Assembly (NCBI GenBank): GCA_009781085.1
Contig: WQYV01000012.1
Coordinates: forward strand, 1 to 43,860
Reading direction: 5' to 3'
DNA: 43,860 nucleotides
Source: Betaproteobacteria bacterium
GTDB lineage: Bacteria > Pseudomonadota > Gammaproteobacteria > Burkholderiales > Rhodocyclaceae
Numbering within the stretch: position 1 is the first letter of the stretch; every line of letters begins with the position of its first letter. Shown here one piece after another: positions 18,078 to 27,460 of the stretch. The translations under genes were made by a program, and so were the position numbers. Below the pieces are notes generated by a model. The model saw nothing but the letters and a program-made list of their open reading frames with translations, did not search any database and had not been told where the DNA came from.

Positions 18078-19397
18078 TTAGGAAGCCGTTGCTTCACCCT
18101 CTTCATCCTTCGGTGGTTCCGGCGACCGGCTGGCTAGCACTTTGTCGATGCGCTTGCCATCGAGGTCGACCACTTCCAGCCGCCAGGCTTCCCAGGCCGT
18201 CACGTCACCCGTGCGCGGCAGCCTGCCGAGCAACCACATGATCATGCCCGACAGGGTGTGGTAGCGCCCTTTGTCTTCCTCGGGGACTTCCCGTAATTCG
18301 AGTAAGTCCTTGAGCTCCGGCAATGGGATGAGCCCGTCGAGCAGCCATGATCCATCTTCGCGCTGCACGGCCCAGGCATCTTCCTGGCCTTCGGTACGGA
18401 ACTCGCCGGTCACGGCTTCCATTACGTCTTGGAGCGCCACTAGCCCCTGTACCTCGCCGTATTCGTCGATCACGAAAACCATATGGGAGCCGGAGGCGCG
18501 GAATTGTTCGAGCAGTTCCATGCCGGTTAGCGTTTCGGGTACGAAAACGGGGCTTTGCAATTGGTTGGCGATGTCGGGCTGGCCGCCCTTGAGCGTCTGG
18601 TTGAAGAGCTGCTTGCACGAAATGATGCCGAGGATTTCTTCGAACCCCCCATGGCACACTGGGAAACGCGAATGTTCCGATCCCGCCACACGCGAAAGGT
18701 TTTCTTCCAGGGGTCGTTCGGTGTCTAGCCAGACGATGTCCGAACGCGGAACCATCAACGAGCCGATCTGGCGGTCATCGAGGCGGAACACGTTGCGTAC
18801 CATCGCATGTTCGTTCTTTTCGATCACGCCACTTTCTGAGCCTTCTTCGAGCAGCGCGTGGATTTCCTCCTCGGTCACACCCGGCGATTTTTCGTCGCGC
18901 AGCCCTAACAGGCGTAGCAGGAGCACGGTCGAGTACGACAACGTGCGAACGGCAGGGCGCGAGATGATTGCCAGTGCGTGCATTGGCCGTGCCACACGCC
19001 GGGCGATTTTTTCTGGGTTGATCTGCCCGATGCGCTTGGGGACCAGTTCGCCGACTACGATGGTCACGTAGGTGATAAGCACCACCACGAAGGTAGTTGC
19101 CGTGATTTCGCTAGTGCGATGCGCTAGACCCAATTCACGCAACCAAGTGGCTACTGGTGTGGACAGCGCCGCGTCGCTCATGACGCCGATCAGGATGCCA
19201 AAGGAAGTCAGCCCGACCTGAATGGTCGACAGGAAGTGGGTCGGTTTTTCCCCGAGGCTCATCGCGACCTTGGCCGCCATGTCCCCTTCTTCGGCCAACT
19301 TGGCCAGTTTTGCGCGCCGGGCAGTGATCAGCGCGATCTCCGACATGGCGAAGAGGCCGTTGAGAACGATCAGGAGGACAAGAACAAAGATTTCCAT
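18078..19397 (-). CDS. CNNM/CBS-domain membrane protein (CorC/HlyC family)
   Basis: Protein of 439 residues. The N-terminal DUF21/CNNM membrane domain covers residues 1-190 (LNGLFAMSEIALITARR, a VGELVPKRIG motif). A pair of CBS domains follows (about 205-335; VPRSDIVWLD, VIDEYGEVQGLV) and a C-terminal CorC_HlyC domain closes it. I chose the ATG at 19397 (MEIFVLVLL) because it starts the first membrane helix; the extra upstream residues of the open frame are not family-like. Members are linked to magnesium or cobalt efflux and often misnamed hemolysins. It lies 100 bases downstream of tldD on the same strand. Confidence 0.9.
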   Translation of the reverse strand: MEIFVLVLLIVLNGLFAMSEIALITARRAKLAKLAEEGDMAAKVAMSLGEKPTHFLSTIQVGLTSFGILIGVMSDAALSTPVATWLRELGLAHRTSEITATTFVVVLITYVTIVVGELVPKRIGQINPEKIARRVARPMHALAIISRPAVRTLSYSTVLLLRLLGLRDEKSPGVTEEEIHALLEEGSESGVIEKNEHAMVRNVFRLDDRQIGSLMVPRSDIVWLDTERPLEENLSRVAGSEHSRFPVCHGGFEEILGIISCKQLFNQTLKGGQPDIANQLQSPVFVPETLTGMELLEQFRASGSHMVFVIDEYGEVQGLVALQDVMEAVTGEFRTEGQEDAWAVQREDGSWLLDGLIPLPELKDLLELREVPEEDKGRYHTLSGMIMWLLGRLPRTGDVTAWEAWRLEVVDLDGKRIDKVLASRSPEPPKDEEGEATAS

Positions 19398-19497
19398 CGC
19401 AATACCTACGCGTCCCTCAAACGCCTCACGCGGAAACGGTATCGTTATGTTTATGCACGGTGACAATCTAACACATGTTTGTCCAAGGCCGCATGAC

Positions 19498-20937
19498 TCA
19501 GCCCGTTCCGCCTACAGTCAGCCCGTCGATGCGTAAGGTAGGTTGACCTACGCCTACCGGCACGCTTTGCCCGTCTTTGCCGCAGGTGCCTACACCTGGG
19601 TCGAGAGCCATGTCGTTGCCGATGAGGCTCACGCGGGTCAGCGCGTCCGGCCCGTTGCCGATGAGTGCCGCGCCCTTGACTGGGTGGGTAACTTTGCCGT
19701 TTTCGATCAGGTATGCCTCGGAGGCGGAGAACACGAACTTGCCCGAGGTGATGTCGACCTGGCCTCCTCCGAAGTTGACTGCGTACAGGCCCTTTTTGAC
19801 CGAGGCGATGATTTCGGCAGGGTCACATTCGCCGTTAAGCATGAAGGTGTTGGTCATGCGCGGTAGGGGTAAATGGGCGTATGACTCGCGCCGGCCGTTC
19901 CCGGTGGTTTTCATGCCCATCAGGCGGGCATTGGTCATGTCCTGCATGTAGCCGGTCAGGATTCCATCTTCGATCAATATTGTGCGCGCACCAGGATTGC
20001 CTTCGTCGTCGATGGCAAGCGAGCCGCGCCGGTCCGGCAATGAACCATCGTCGACCACGGTAACGCCGCGAGCGGCTACTTGCTCGCCAATGCGCCCTGA
20101 AAAGGCCGAACTGCCCTTACGGTTGAAGTCGCCTTCCAGCCCGTGCCCAATAGCTTCATGCAGCAGAATGCCCGGCCAGCCAGAGCCAAGCACCACGGTC
20201 ATGGCCCCGGCGGGCGCAGGGACGGCTCCAAGGTTGACGCGTGCTTGATGCACGGCGTCCAGCGCATAACTGCGCAATCTCTCGTCGGTAAAGTAGCCAT
20301 AGTCGAAACGCCCCCCTCCGCCTGCGTTGCCCTGTTCGCGCTGCCCGTTTTCTTCCATGATGACGGTCAGGGACACGCGTACCAGGGGTCTTATGTCGGC
20401 GGCCATGTGCCCGTCGCTACGTGCCACCAGCACGACTTCCCACACCCCGGCAAGCCCGGCCATGACCTGGATGACGTGCGGATCGGCGGCGCGGGCGAAC
20501 GCTTCCAGCCGTTCAAGCAGTTTTACCTTGGCGGTATCGTCGAGCGAGGCGAGCGGGTCGTCGGCGCGGTATAGCCTAGCGGGAAGCTTGCCAGGTTTGA
20601 CCTTTACTTTTTGCTTTCTGTCCATCGCGCCGATGGCTCGTGTGACGCGGACGGCATCGAGCAACGCATCCATCGAAATATCGTCGGAATAAGCAAAGGC
20701 GGTTTTTTCACCGCTTACCGCACGTACCCCGACGCCCTCCTCGATACTGAAACTACCCGATTTGACTATGCCTTCTTCCAGCCCCCACCCTTCGGTGCGG
20801 CTGTATTGGAAATAAAGGTCGCCGTAGTCGACACCGCGCCGCATCAGTTTGCGGAGAGCTTTTTCAAGTTCTTCCCGGCCAAGGCCGTGGGGCGAGAGCA
20901 GGTAACGGTCAGCAGCCTTGAACGCGTTTTTTGCCAT
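19498..20937 (-). CDS. tldD: Metalloprotease TldD
   Basis: Zinc protease subunit of 479 residues; in E. coli TldD works with TldE (PmbA). The zinc motif [12 protein letters not shown] (HExxxH) is present near residue 250. The family glycine-rich segments ([33 protein letters not shown]) are intact. I chose the ATG at 20937 as it begins [14 protein letters not shown]; upstream codons look non-coding. It follows the nitrilase gene after 44 bases, a common pair in proteobacteria. No tldE/pmbA is in the window. Confidence 0.95.
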   Translation of the reverse strand: MAKNAFKAADRYLLSPHGLGREELEKALRKLMRRGVDYGDLYFQYSRTEGWGLEEGIVKSGSFSIEEGVGVRAVSGEKTAFAYSDDISMDALLDAVRVTRAIGAMDRKQKVKVKPGKLPARLYRADDPLASLDDTAKVKLLERLEAFARAADPHVIQVMAGLAGVWEVVLVARSDGHMAADIRPLVRVSLTVIMEENGQREQGNAGGGGRFDYGYFTDERLRSYALDAVHQARVNLGAVPAPAGAMTVVLGSGWPGILLHEAIGHGLEGDFNRKGSSAFSGRIGEQVAARGVTVVDDGSLPDRRGSLAIDDEGNPGARTILIEDGILTGYMQDMTNARLMGMKTTGNGRRESYAHLPLPRMTNTFMLNGECDPAEIIASVKKGLYAVNFGGGQVDITSGKFVFSASEAYLIENGKVTHPVKGAALIGNGPDALTRVSLIGNDMALDPGVGTCGKDGQSVPVGVGQPTLRIDGLTVGGTG

Positions 20938-20981
20938 TGTATGCGGTTCCGGTAATCGGTGGGAGGGTAAAGGAATTTCCG

Positions 20982-21812
20982 TCAGGAAGAGAAAAGATCC
21001 AGACGGCGGTGTTCCAGGGCGGGCAGGCATCGACGAACCAGGGCGAGCCGGTCAGGGTCGAGTTCGGCCATAGCCACGCCTGCCCCCTCCGGACGGCAGG
21101 CGAGGATATCACCCCAGGGGTCGATGATCATGCTATGCCCCCAGGTTCGACGGCCATACGAGTGCACGCCCCCTTGAGCCGCTGCCGCTAGATAACATTG
21201 ATTTTCGATGGCTCGTGCCCGCAGCAGCGCTTCCCAATGCACCCGCCCGGTCGTGTATGTAAAGGCCGCGGGCAGGACAATCAAGTCGACTTTGCCCATT
21301 GCGCGGAAAAGCTCAGGGAAACGCAGGTCATAGCACACTGCGAGCCCCACCCTTCCAGCAGGGGAGTCGAAACATACTACGCGCCCGCCCGCTTCGATGC
21401 TGGCCGCCTCATCGTAACGTTCTTCTTTCTGTTCGAAGCCGAAAAGATGGATTTTGTCATAGCGTGCCACCCGGTTGCCACAGCTATCGAAAACCAACAC
21501 GGCGTTGCGTGTTTTGCCTGGGACATCTGCCGCCAGCGGCAGCGTACCGCCGACAATCCATATTCCGTGGCGTGCGGCGGTTTCGCTCAGGAAATCCTGA
21601 ACCGAACCGCTGCCTTCTTGCTCGCATGCGTGAACCTTGGCGGTTTCATCGGATGACATCAGCGCGAAATACTCAGGTAACGCTACCATCTGTGCGCCTC
21701 TGGCAACTGCCTCTGCAATCAGTTCGTCCGCTGCCGCGAGGTTGGCAGCTACATCGGGGCCGGAGACGGTCTGGAGGGCGGCGATTTTAAGGAATTGCGG
21801 AGAGGTTGAAAT
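20982..21812 (-). CDS. Carbon-nitrogen hydrolase (Nit-type) with no normal start codon
   Basis: Nitrilase-superfamily amidase with the Glu-Lys-Cys triad: Glu in ALPEYFALM, Lys in YDKIHLFGF, Cys in [10 protein letters not shown]. The first ATG is at 21689, but the same frame stays open to a stop at 21850-21852 and encodes the expected N-terminal beta-strand and helix ([18 protein letters not shown]). No ATG, GTG or TTG occurs in that upstream part. The listed start is an ATT at 21812, eight bases after a GGGG run, and is a guess. If only the ATG is used, the protein lacks about 40 residues including the first strand and may be inactive. It precedes tldD. Substrate is unknown; deaminated glutathione amidase-like activity is possible. 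Confidence 0.72.
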   Translation of the reverse strand: MSTSPQFLKIAALQTVSGPDVAANLAAADELIAEAVARGAQMVALPEYFALMSSDETAKVHACEQEGSGSVQDFLSETAARHGIWIVGGTLPLAADVPGKTRNAVLVFDSCGNRVARYDKIHLFGFEQKEERYDEAASIEAGGRVVCFDSPAGRVGLAVCYDLRFPELFRAMGKVDLIVLPAAFTYTTGRVHWEALLRARAIENQCYLAAAAQGGVHSYGRRTWGHSMIIDPWGDILACRPEGAGVAMAELDPDRLALVRRCLPALEHRRLDLFSS

Positions 21813-22036
21813 TTTGTGTACCCCGAAAAAACTTGAGAGATTGGAACTTTACCATCCGGGTTGTTTTTTGACCCCAGGCGAATTTCAGGGTGATGTGGCG
21901 TTTTGCCAATTTGTTGCGTTGAACTAAGGAAAGGGACGGGATTGCATGCTTTATCAATGCGCTATAAGCTGCCCAAGGTGCCAACGTAGCCAAACAGCCT
22001 TTGTGGCCCACAGTAGGGAACGATAAGGGGAAGAGG

Positions 22037-22843
22037 ATGGTAATCAGGCTGTTTAGTCAAATATCATTTATTTTTATCTTGTCCATAAATGGCTTCGCCC
22101 ATGCCGCCGACCCGTTGACCGTCCATGTTTTCGTTGCGCTGGCTGACAATAAACACCAAGGCATTGTCCCGATTCCGTCTGCGCTGGGCAATGGCGACAA
22201 TCCTGCGAAAAATCTGTATTGGGGGGCAGCATACGGCATGAAGACTTTTTTTGGCAAAAAGTCTTCAGCCTGGAAGCTCGAATACTGCCGCAATGCGGTT
22301 TCTTCGTCAGTGTTGGAACGCTGTGTTTTTTCGACGCGTGACCGCCCTCATGCTTATCTGGTTGCCGATGCTTATCGCGGGCAGGAAATTGGTGATGCAA
22401 TGGCTGATTTCATGTCCTCTGCGGCAGGTAAGTTGGCGCTTGATGAATCAAATTCCCAACATCATCCTGCAATACACATCCAAGCGCCAAATAGCGCCAT
22501 GCTTTCCATCTATGTTGGCCATAATGGCTTGATGGATGCGCCATTACAGGCCGTTGCACTGATCTTTCCAGCCGGAATTGCGCAAGGGAGGCAAGCTGTT
22601 GTCCTTGCATGCAAGAGCCAAGCCTATTTTGCAGACTATTTGAACCGTAGCGGCGCACAAAGCCTGGTGATGACGTATGATTTCATGGCTCCAGAAGCCT
22701 ATGTCGTCGAGGGCATCGTTGAAGGCAGGCGGCACAATGAAAGTGCGGAAAATATCCGTATCCGCGCTGCAAAAGCCTATGCCCAGTATCAGAGAATTTC
22801 TGAAAATTTGGCTCGCCGCATTTTTGGTGCGCCGAAACTTTAG
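22037..22843 (+). CDS. Unrecognised exported protein
   Basis: Protein of 268 residues with a signal peptide (MVIRLFSQISFIFILSI, ending GFAHAAD). The mature part starts VHVFVALADNKHQGIVPIP and contains NGDNPAKNLYWGAAYGMKTFF. Similar 'caspase-like size, VFVAL-DN-QGIVP' proteins exist as hypothetical proteins in several phyla as far as I recall, but I know no function. The ATG at 22037 follows GGGGAAGAGG; a GGGG run lies six bases upstream. It reads away from the nitrilase gene and stands alone. Residues such as the conserved Asn-Gly-Asp run and YVGHNGLMD might be structural or catalytic; this is not established. Confidence 0.75.
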   Translation: MVIRLFSQISFIFILSINGFAHAADPLTVHVFVALADNKHQGIVPIPSALGNGDNPAKNLYWGAAYGMKTFFGKKSSAWKLEYCRNAVSSSVLERCVFSTRDRPHAYLVADAYRGQEIGDAMADFMSSAAGKLALDESNSQHHPAIHIQAPNSAMLSIYVGHNGLMDAPLQAVALIFPAGIAQGRQAVVLACKSQAYFADYLNRSGAQSLVMTYDFMAPEAYVVEGIVEGRRHNESAENIRIRAAKAYAQYQRISENLARRIFGAPKL

Positions 22844-22969
22844 TTACCTTTGATAACTCCCCCCGGTTTAGATATTGGAACAGGCCGCCTGTTTGATTGG
22901 CGGCGGCAAGCAGATTGGTTTTTTCGAGCATGGATGGTTCCCGCTTATGCCGATTCGTTACCTCCTCTG

Positions 22970-23482
22970 TTACGCTACGCGCAGCGCATGTTCATACCGC
23001 ATCCGTTCTTCTTCCGAGAAGCAGCAGAAAATCACTTCCCGGATGTCCGGCAGGCGCGCCAGCGCTTCCTGCACGGCACAGAGCGCACACGGGGTGGCCA
23101 GATCGGGCGGGTAGCCGTAGACCCCGGTGCTGATGCAGGGAAAGGCAATGGTTTCCAACCCAGACTGGGCGGCGAGTTCCAGCGCATTGCGGTAGCAGGC
23201 GGCAAGCAGCGCCGGTTCGCCGTGTTTGCCGCCGCGCCAGACGGGGCCAACAGTGTGGATGACGTATCGGGCGGGAAGGCGGAAGCCGGGGGTAATTTTG
23301 GCCTCGCCCGTGGCGCAGCCGTTCAGGGGGCGGCAGCAGGCCAGCAGTTCCGGCCCGGCGGCGCGGTGAATGGCTCCATCGACCCCGCCGCCACCCAAGA
23401 GGGTATTGTTGGCGGCGTTGACGATAGCGTCGACAGCCAATGTCGTAATATCGGCACAAATGGCGCGTAGTGTGGCGGTCAT
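22970..23482 (-). CDS. Macro-domain ADP-ribose hydrolase
   Basis: Single macro domain of 170 residues. The ligand loop [20 protein letters not shown] and the second loop [10 protein letters not shown] are both intact and typical of O-acetyl-ADP-ribose deacetylases of the YmdB/MacroD group. It would remove ADP-ribose from acetyl groups or acidic residues in the cytoplasm. I chose the ATG at 23482 ([12 protein letters not shown]) because the domain starts there; the longer open frame upstream is not conserved-looking. It is divergent from the DUF192 gene. Confidence 0.93.
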   Translation of the reverse strand: MTATLRAICADITTLAVDAIVNAANNTLLGGGGVDGAIHRAAGPELLACCRPLNGCATGEAKITPGFRLPARYVIHTVGPVWRGGKHGEPALLAACYRNALELAAQSGLETIAFPCISTGVYGYPPDLATPCALCAVQEALARLPDIREVIFCCFSEEERMRYEHALRVA

Positions 23483-23543
23483 GATGAAATTGGGGCTGAA
23501 GGCGCGATCACATATTGTCGCGCGTGTTTCTCTGGGAGGGTGA

Positions 23544-23999
23544 ATGGTGAAGGCGATAGAAAGGGCAATGATGTGGCGGGCTTTGGTAACAGGGATGTTC
23601 TTAGTCACGGGCATGGCAAACGCGCAGACGCAGCGGGTAAGCTTGGAAGTGGGCAAGCACCGTATTGAGGTGGAGGTGGCTGCCAACGAGCAGACGCGGC
23701 AATTCGGGCTGATGTACCGGAGCCACCTTCCAGCAGACCAAGGGATGCTGTTCGTGTTTCCGTACCCGATCCGTATTTGCATGTGGATGAAAAACACGTT
23801 GACCCCGCTGTCGGTAGCGTTTATCGATGAAGAAGGGCGCGTTCTCAATATCGAGGACATGGTTCCGCAGAGCGAGGAAGACCATTGTTCGGTGAAAATG
23901 GCAAGTTATGCGCTGGAAATGAACCGGGGGTGGTTTGCTGGGCATGGAGTGAAGGCGGGCGATCGGATCGAGGGCGTGAAGTCCCTGTTCGCGAATTAG
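23544..23999 (+). CDS. Exported DUF192 protein
   Basis: Protein of 151 residues with a signal peptide (hydrophobic residues 10-25, cleavage after MANA) and a DUF192 domain over the rest. Family motifs are [19 protein letters not shown] and [22 protein letters not shown] lies just before the ATG. The family's role is unknown. Confidence 0.9.
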   Translation: MVKAIERAMMWRALVTGMFLVTGMANAQTQRVSLEVGKHRIEVEVAANEQTRQFGLMYRSHLPADQGMLFVFPYPIRICMWMKNTLTPLSVAFIDEEGRVLNIEDMVPQSEEDHCSVKMASYALEMNRGWFAGHGVKAGDRIEGVKSLFAN

Positions 24000-24122
24000 G
24001 GCGGCTTTCCCCGCGTACATCCAGCCATTGTCCAGTGGGGTGGGTGGGGATAATGCCTCGAATGCCATTTTGCGTCTTTGCCATTCCCGGCACGGCGCGG
24101 TATGTGAGGCATGGAGCCAACC

Positions 24123-25274
24123 GTGGCGGAAAATAGCGACCAAGATAAGACAGAACCTGCATCAGGGCGAAGATTACAACAGGCTCGTGAAGAGGGGCAG
24201 GTTCCGCAGTCGCGCGAACTCCAGACTTTCCTGGTAACGATGACGGGTGCGCTTTTTATCTGGATGCTTGGCGGCTGGATGGGGGAGCGGCTGCTGGGGC
24301 TGCTGCGTTACGGTTTTTCCTTTGACCGCCGGTTGGCGTATGAGACGAATGGCCTGACGATCATCGAATGGCTGGAAAATATGTTTGGCGGAGCCTTGCT
24401 GACGCTGATGCCGCTTTTTATCGTGTTGATCGTGGCGGCACTGGGTGCCCCTTTGATGCTCGGCGGCCTGCTATTTGCACCCAAGGCTCTCAGCCTGAAA
24501 CCTGAGCGGCTCAACCCTCTCCAGGGCATCAAGCGCATGTTTTCGCTCCATGGCTTGGTCGAAATGCTGAAGGCGGTCTTGAAAGCGTTTCTGATCGGAG
24601 GGGTTGGCGCAATGGTGCTGTGGCGCTACCGCGACCGCCTTTTCGATTTCCTGAAAGAGCCGTTGTTGCCCGCAATCAGCGATTTTGCCTCTACGGTGAT
24701 TTGGATCGCGGTGCTGATCGTCTCCAGCCTTGGATTGCTCGCGCTTTTCGATGTGCCGTTCCAGTTGTGGCAGTACCACAAGAACCTGCGCATGACGAAG
24801 GAAGAGGTCAAACGTGAAAATAAGGAACAGGAAGGCGACCCGCAGGTCAAGGGACGCATCCGCGCAATGCAGCGCGAAATGGCACGCCGTCGGATGATGT
24901 CCGAAGTGCCCAAGGCTGATGTGGTGGTAACGAACCCGGCGCACTTCTCAGTAGCATTGCGCTACGATGCAGCACGCATGTTCGCGCCAATTGTCGTGGC
25001 CAAGGGGCGCGGCGAATTAGCGCTGAAAATCCGGGAGGTTGCCCGCGAACATGGCGTAGCATTGCTGGAAGCGCCCTCGCTCGCCCGTGCGCTCTATGCA
25101 CACTGCGAACTGGAAGAGGCGATTCCCGCCCCGCTTTTCACCGCCGTGGCAGAGGTAATGGCTTACGTCTATCAGTTGAACGAGGCGATAGAAAACGGCT
25201 TACCCACGCCGCAGCCGCCGACCGACCTGCCAGTTCTCGCTGCGCTTGACCCAGGCCCGCCCCCGGAAGAGTGA
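24123..25274 (+). CDS. flhB: Flagellar export switch protein FlhB, variant cleavage site
   Basis: Membrane component of the flagellar type III export gate, 383 residues. N-terminal signature DKTEPASGRRLQQAREEGQV, four membrane helices (about 30-210), and a cytoplasmic domain. The self-cleavage site is NPAH (codons 24933-24944) instead of the usual NPTH. I chose the GTG at 24123 (protein VAENSDQDKTE) because it matches the family's N-terminus and TGGAG lies six bases upstream; an ATG four codons earlier at 24111 is the alternative. flhA follows after 31 bases. Confidence 0.93.
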   Translation: MAENSDQDKTEPASGRRLQQAREEGQVPQSRELQTFLVTMTGALFIWMLGGWMGERLLGLLRYGFSFDRRLAYETNGLTIIEWLENMFGGALLTLMPLFIVLIVAALGAPLMLGGLLFAPKALSLKPERLNPLQGIKRMFSLHGLVEMLKAVLKAFLIGGVGAMVLWRYRDRLFDFLKEPLLPAISDFASTVIWIAVLIVSSLGLLALFDVPFQLWQYHKNLRMTKEEVKRENKEQEGDPQVKGRIRAMQREMARRRMMSEVPKADVVVTNPAHFSVALRYDAARMFAPIVVAKGRGELALKIREVAREHGVALLEAPSLARALYAHCELEEAIPAPLFTAVAEVMAYVYQLNEAIENGLPTPQPPTDLPVLAALDPGPPPEE

Positions 25275-25305
25275 CGCATGACGACAAATACGAGTACGGT
25301 ACGAC

Positions 25306-27399
25306 ATGGCTAATGAAACCGCCCTGAACCTGCGCCGGTTTTTCACGCCCACGAACCTACGTGCGCTGGCGGCTCCGATGCTCATCATCATGGTTTTGGC
25401 GATGATGGTGCTCCCGCTGCCGGTGTTCCTGCTGGACGTGTTTTTTACGTTCAATATCGCGGTATCGGTGATGGTAATGATGGTGGCGATGTATGCGCGG
25501 CGCCCGCTGGACTTTTCGGCGTTCCCTACGGTGCTGCTCGTCACCACGCTGCTACGGCTTTCGCTCAATGTCGCCTCCACACGCATCGTGCTGCTTCATG
25601 GGCATGCCGGTGCAGGTTCCGCGGGTAAGGTCATCGAGGCATTCGGGCAATTCCTCGTAGGCGGCAATACCGCCGTGGGTATCGTGGTATTTGTGATCCT
25701 CACCGCCATCAATTTCGTGGTCATTACCAAGGGCGCGGGGCGGATTGCAGAAGTGAGCGCACGCTTCACGTTGGACGCGATGCCGGGCAAGCAAATGGCA
25801 ATCGACGCGGATTTGAACGCGGGCCTGGTCGATGAGAAAACCGCCAAGCAACGCCGCAAAGAAGTGGCGCAAGAGTCCGATTTCTTTGGGGCGATGGACG
25901 GTGCGTCCAAGTTCGTGCGGGGGGATGCCATTGCGGCCATCCTGATTTTGATCATCAATATCCTAGGCGGGCTGTTCGTGGGCGTCATTCAGCACGACAT
26001 GGCCGTTTTCGACGCAGCCCATACGTATACCATCCTCACCATTGGCGACGGGCTGGTTGCGCAAATTCCGGCACTCATCATCTCGGTGGCGGCGGGTTTG
26101 GTGGTTTCGAGGGTTGGCGACGACGGCGACATCGGCGCGCAGGTCATCGGCCAGGTGTTCTCCAACACGCAGGTACTCATACTGACCGCCAGCATTGTCG
26201 GCGTGCTTGGGATGATTCCCGGCATGCCTAATATGGTGTTCTTGTTCTTTGCTTCGGCAATCGGGGGGCTTGCGTGGATGCGCAACAAGCGGCAAGCGGG
26301 CGTGGAAGCGCCGACGCAGGAAGAAACCCAAAGCGCCGCCGAAGTGCGCGCCGCCGAAGCGCAGGAAGCGAGTTGGAACGATGTCGCGCCCGTCGATGTG
26401 CTTGGCCTTGAAGTGGGTTACCGCCTCATACCGATGGTCGACAGGGGTCAGGACGGCGAACTGCTGCGGCGCATCCGGGGATTACGTAAGAAATTCGCGC
26501 AGGACGTAGGTTTTCTGACTGCGCCCGTACACATCCGGGACAATCTCGAACTCAAACCCAATGGCTACCGCGTTACCCTCAAGGGGGTCGAAGTCGGTAC
26601 CGGGGAAGCTTTTCCAGGGCAATTCCTGGCGATCAACCCTGGCAGGGTCGCAGGGCCGCTTGCCGGACGGGAAACCATCGACCCCGCGTTCGGGCTGCCA
26701 TCGTACTGGATCGATAGTGTCGCCCGCGAGCAGGCGCATGCACTCGGTTACACAGTGGTCGATGCCAGTACCGTAGTGGCTACGCACCTCAACCACATTA
26801 TCCTTGGGCATGCCGCCGAATTGCTGGGCCGCCAGGAGACCCAGGCGCTGCTCGACCACATCTCGAAAGAAGTCCCCAAACTCGTTGAGGATCTCGTTCC
26901 TAAACTGCTGTCGGTTTCCACCGTGCAGCGGGTGCTGCAAAACCTGCTAGCCGAGGAAGTCAACATCCGCGACATGCGCACCATCATCGAAGTGCTAGCC
27001 GAATACGCTCCGCGCACGCAGGATGCCGCCGAACTCACCTCGCGGGTACGCGAGGCGCTTGGGCGCGCCATCATCCAGGCGCTGTTCCCTGGCAGTATTG
27101 AGATGCAGGTCATGGCGCTCGAACCGGGGCTCGAACGCATCCTGATGCAAGCGATGGGCGGGGGCGAAGGAGTCATTGAACCGGGGCTGGCTGATACCCT
27201 GTTGCGCCAGACCGCCCAACTTGCCCAGCGCCAGGAAGAAATCGGCCTGCCGCCAGTATTGCTCGTGCCCGCGCAACTGCGGTTGCTGCTATCGAGGTTC
27301 CTGCGCCGCGCCGTGCCTGGGCTGCGGGTCATCGCCAACAGCGAAGTGCCGGAATCGCGCACGATCCGCGTGACTGGGATGGTGGGCGCGGGGGGTTGA
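25306..27399 (+). CDS. flhA: Flagellar export gate protein FlhA
   Basis: Major export-gate subunit of 697 residues. Eight membrane helices lie in residues 20-330, with the FHIPEP-type signature region (RLSLNVASTR and FAMDGASKFVRGDAI-like GAMDGASKFVRGDA). A linker with Ala/Glu-rich sequence follows, then the large cytoplasmic domain (GLEVGYRLIPMVD to the C-terminus) that binds export chaperones. The protein is complete. It forms a pair with flhB; the usual downstream flhF is absent. Confidence 0.97.
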   Translation: MANETALNLRRFFTPTNLRALAAPMLIIMVLAMMVLPLPVFLLDVFFTFNIAVSVMVMMVAMYARRPLDFSAFPTVLLVTTLLRLSLNVASTRIVLLHGHAGAGSAGKVIEAFGQFLVGGNTAVGIVVFVILTAINFVVITKGAGRIAEVSARFTLDAMPGKQMAIDADLNAGLVDEKTAKQRRKEVAQESDFFGAMDGASKFVRGDAIAAILILIINILGGLFVGVIQHDMAVFDAAHTYTILTIGDGLVAQIPALIISVAAGLVVSRVGDDGDIGAQVIGQVFSNTQVLILTASIVGVLGMIPGMPNMVFLFFASAIGGLAWMRNKRQAGVEAPTQEETQSAAEVRAAEAQEASWNDVAPVDVLGLEVGYRLIPMVDRGQDGELLRRIRGLRKKFAQDVGFLTAPVHIRDNLELKPNGYRVTLKGVEVGTGEAFPGQFLAINPGRVAGPLAGRETIDPAFGLPSYWIDSVAREQAHALGYTVVDASTVVATHLNHIILGHAAELLGRQETQALLDHISKEVPKLVEDLVPKLLSVSTVQRVLQNLLAEEVNIRDMRTIIEVLAEYAPRTQDAAELTSRVREALGRAIIQALFPGSIEMQVMALEPGLERILMQAMGGGEGVIEPGLADTLLRQTAQLAQRQEEIGLPPVLLVPAQLRLLLSRFLRRAVPGLRVIANSEVPESRTIRVTGMVGAGG

Positions 27400-27460
27400 G
27401 CGTGGGGTGGAGAGAAATAAAAATAACCCCCGTCTCAATGATCGTCCGGCAAGAAACGCG

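Noticed and set aside
22850-23470. Plus-strand frame opposite the macro-domain gene
   Set aside because: The minus strand encodes both diagnostic macro loops; the plus frame is a shadow.
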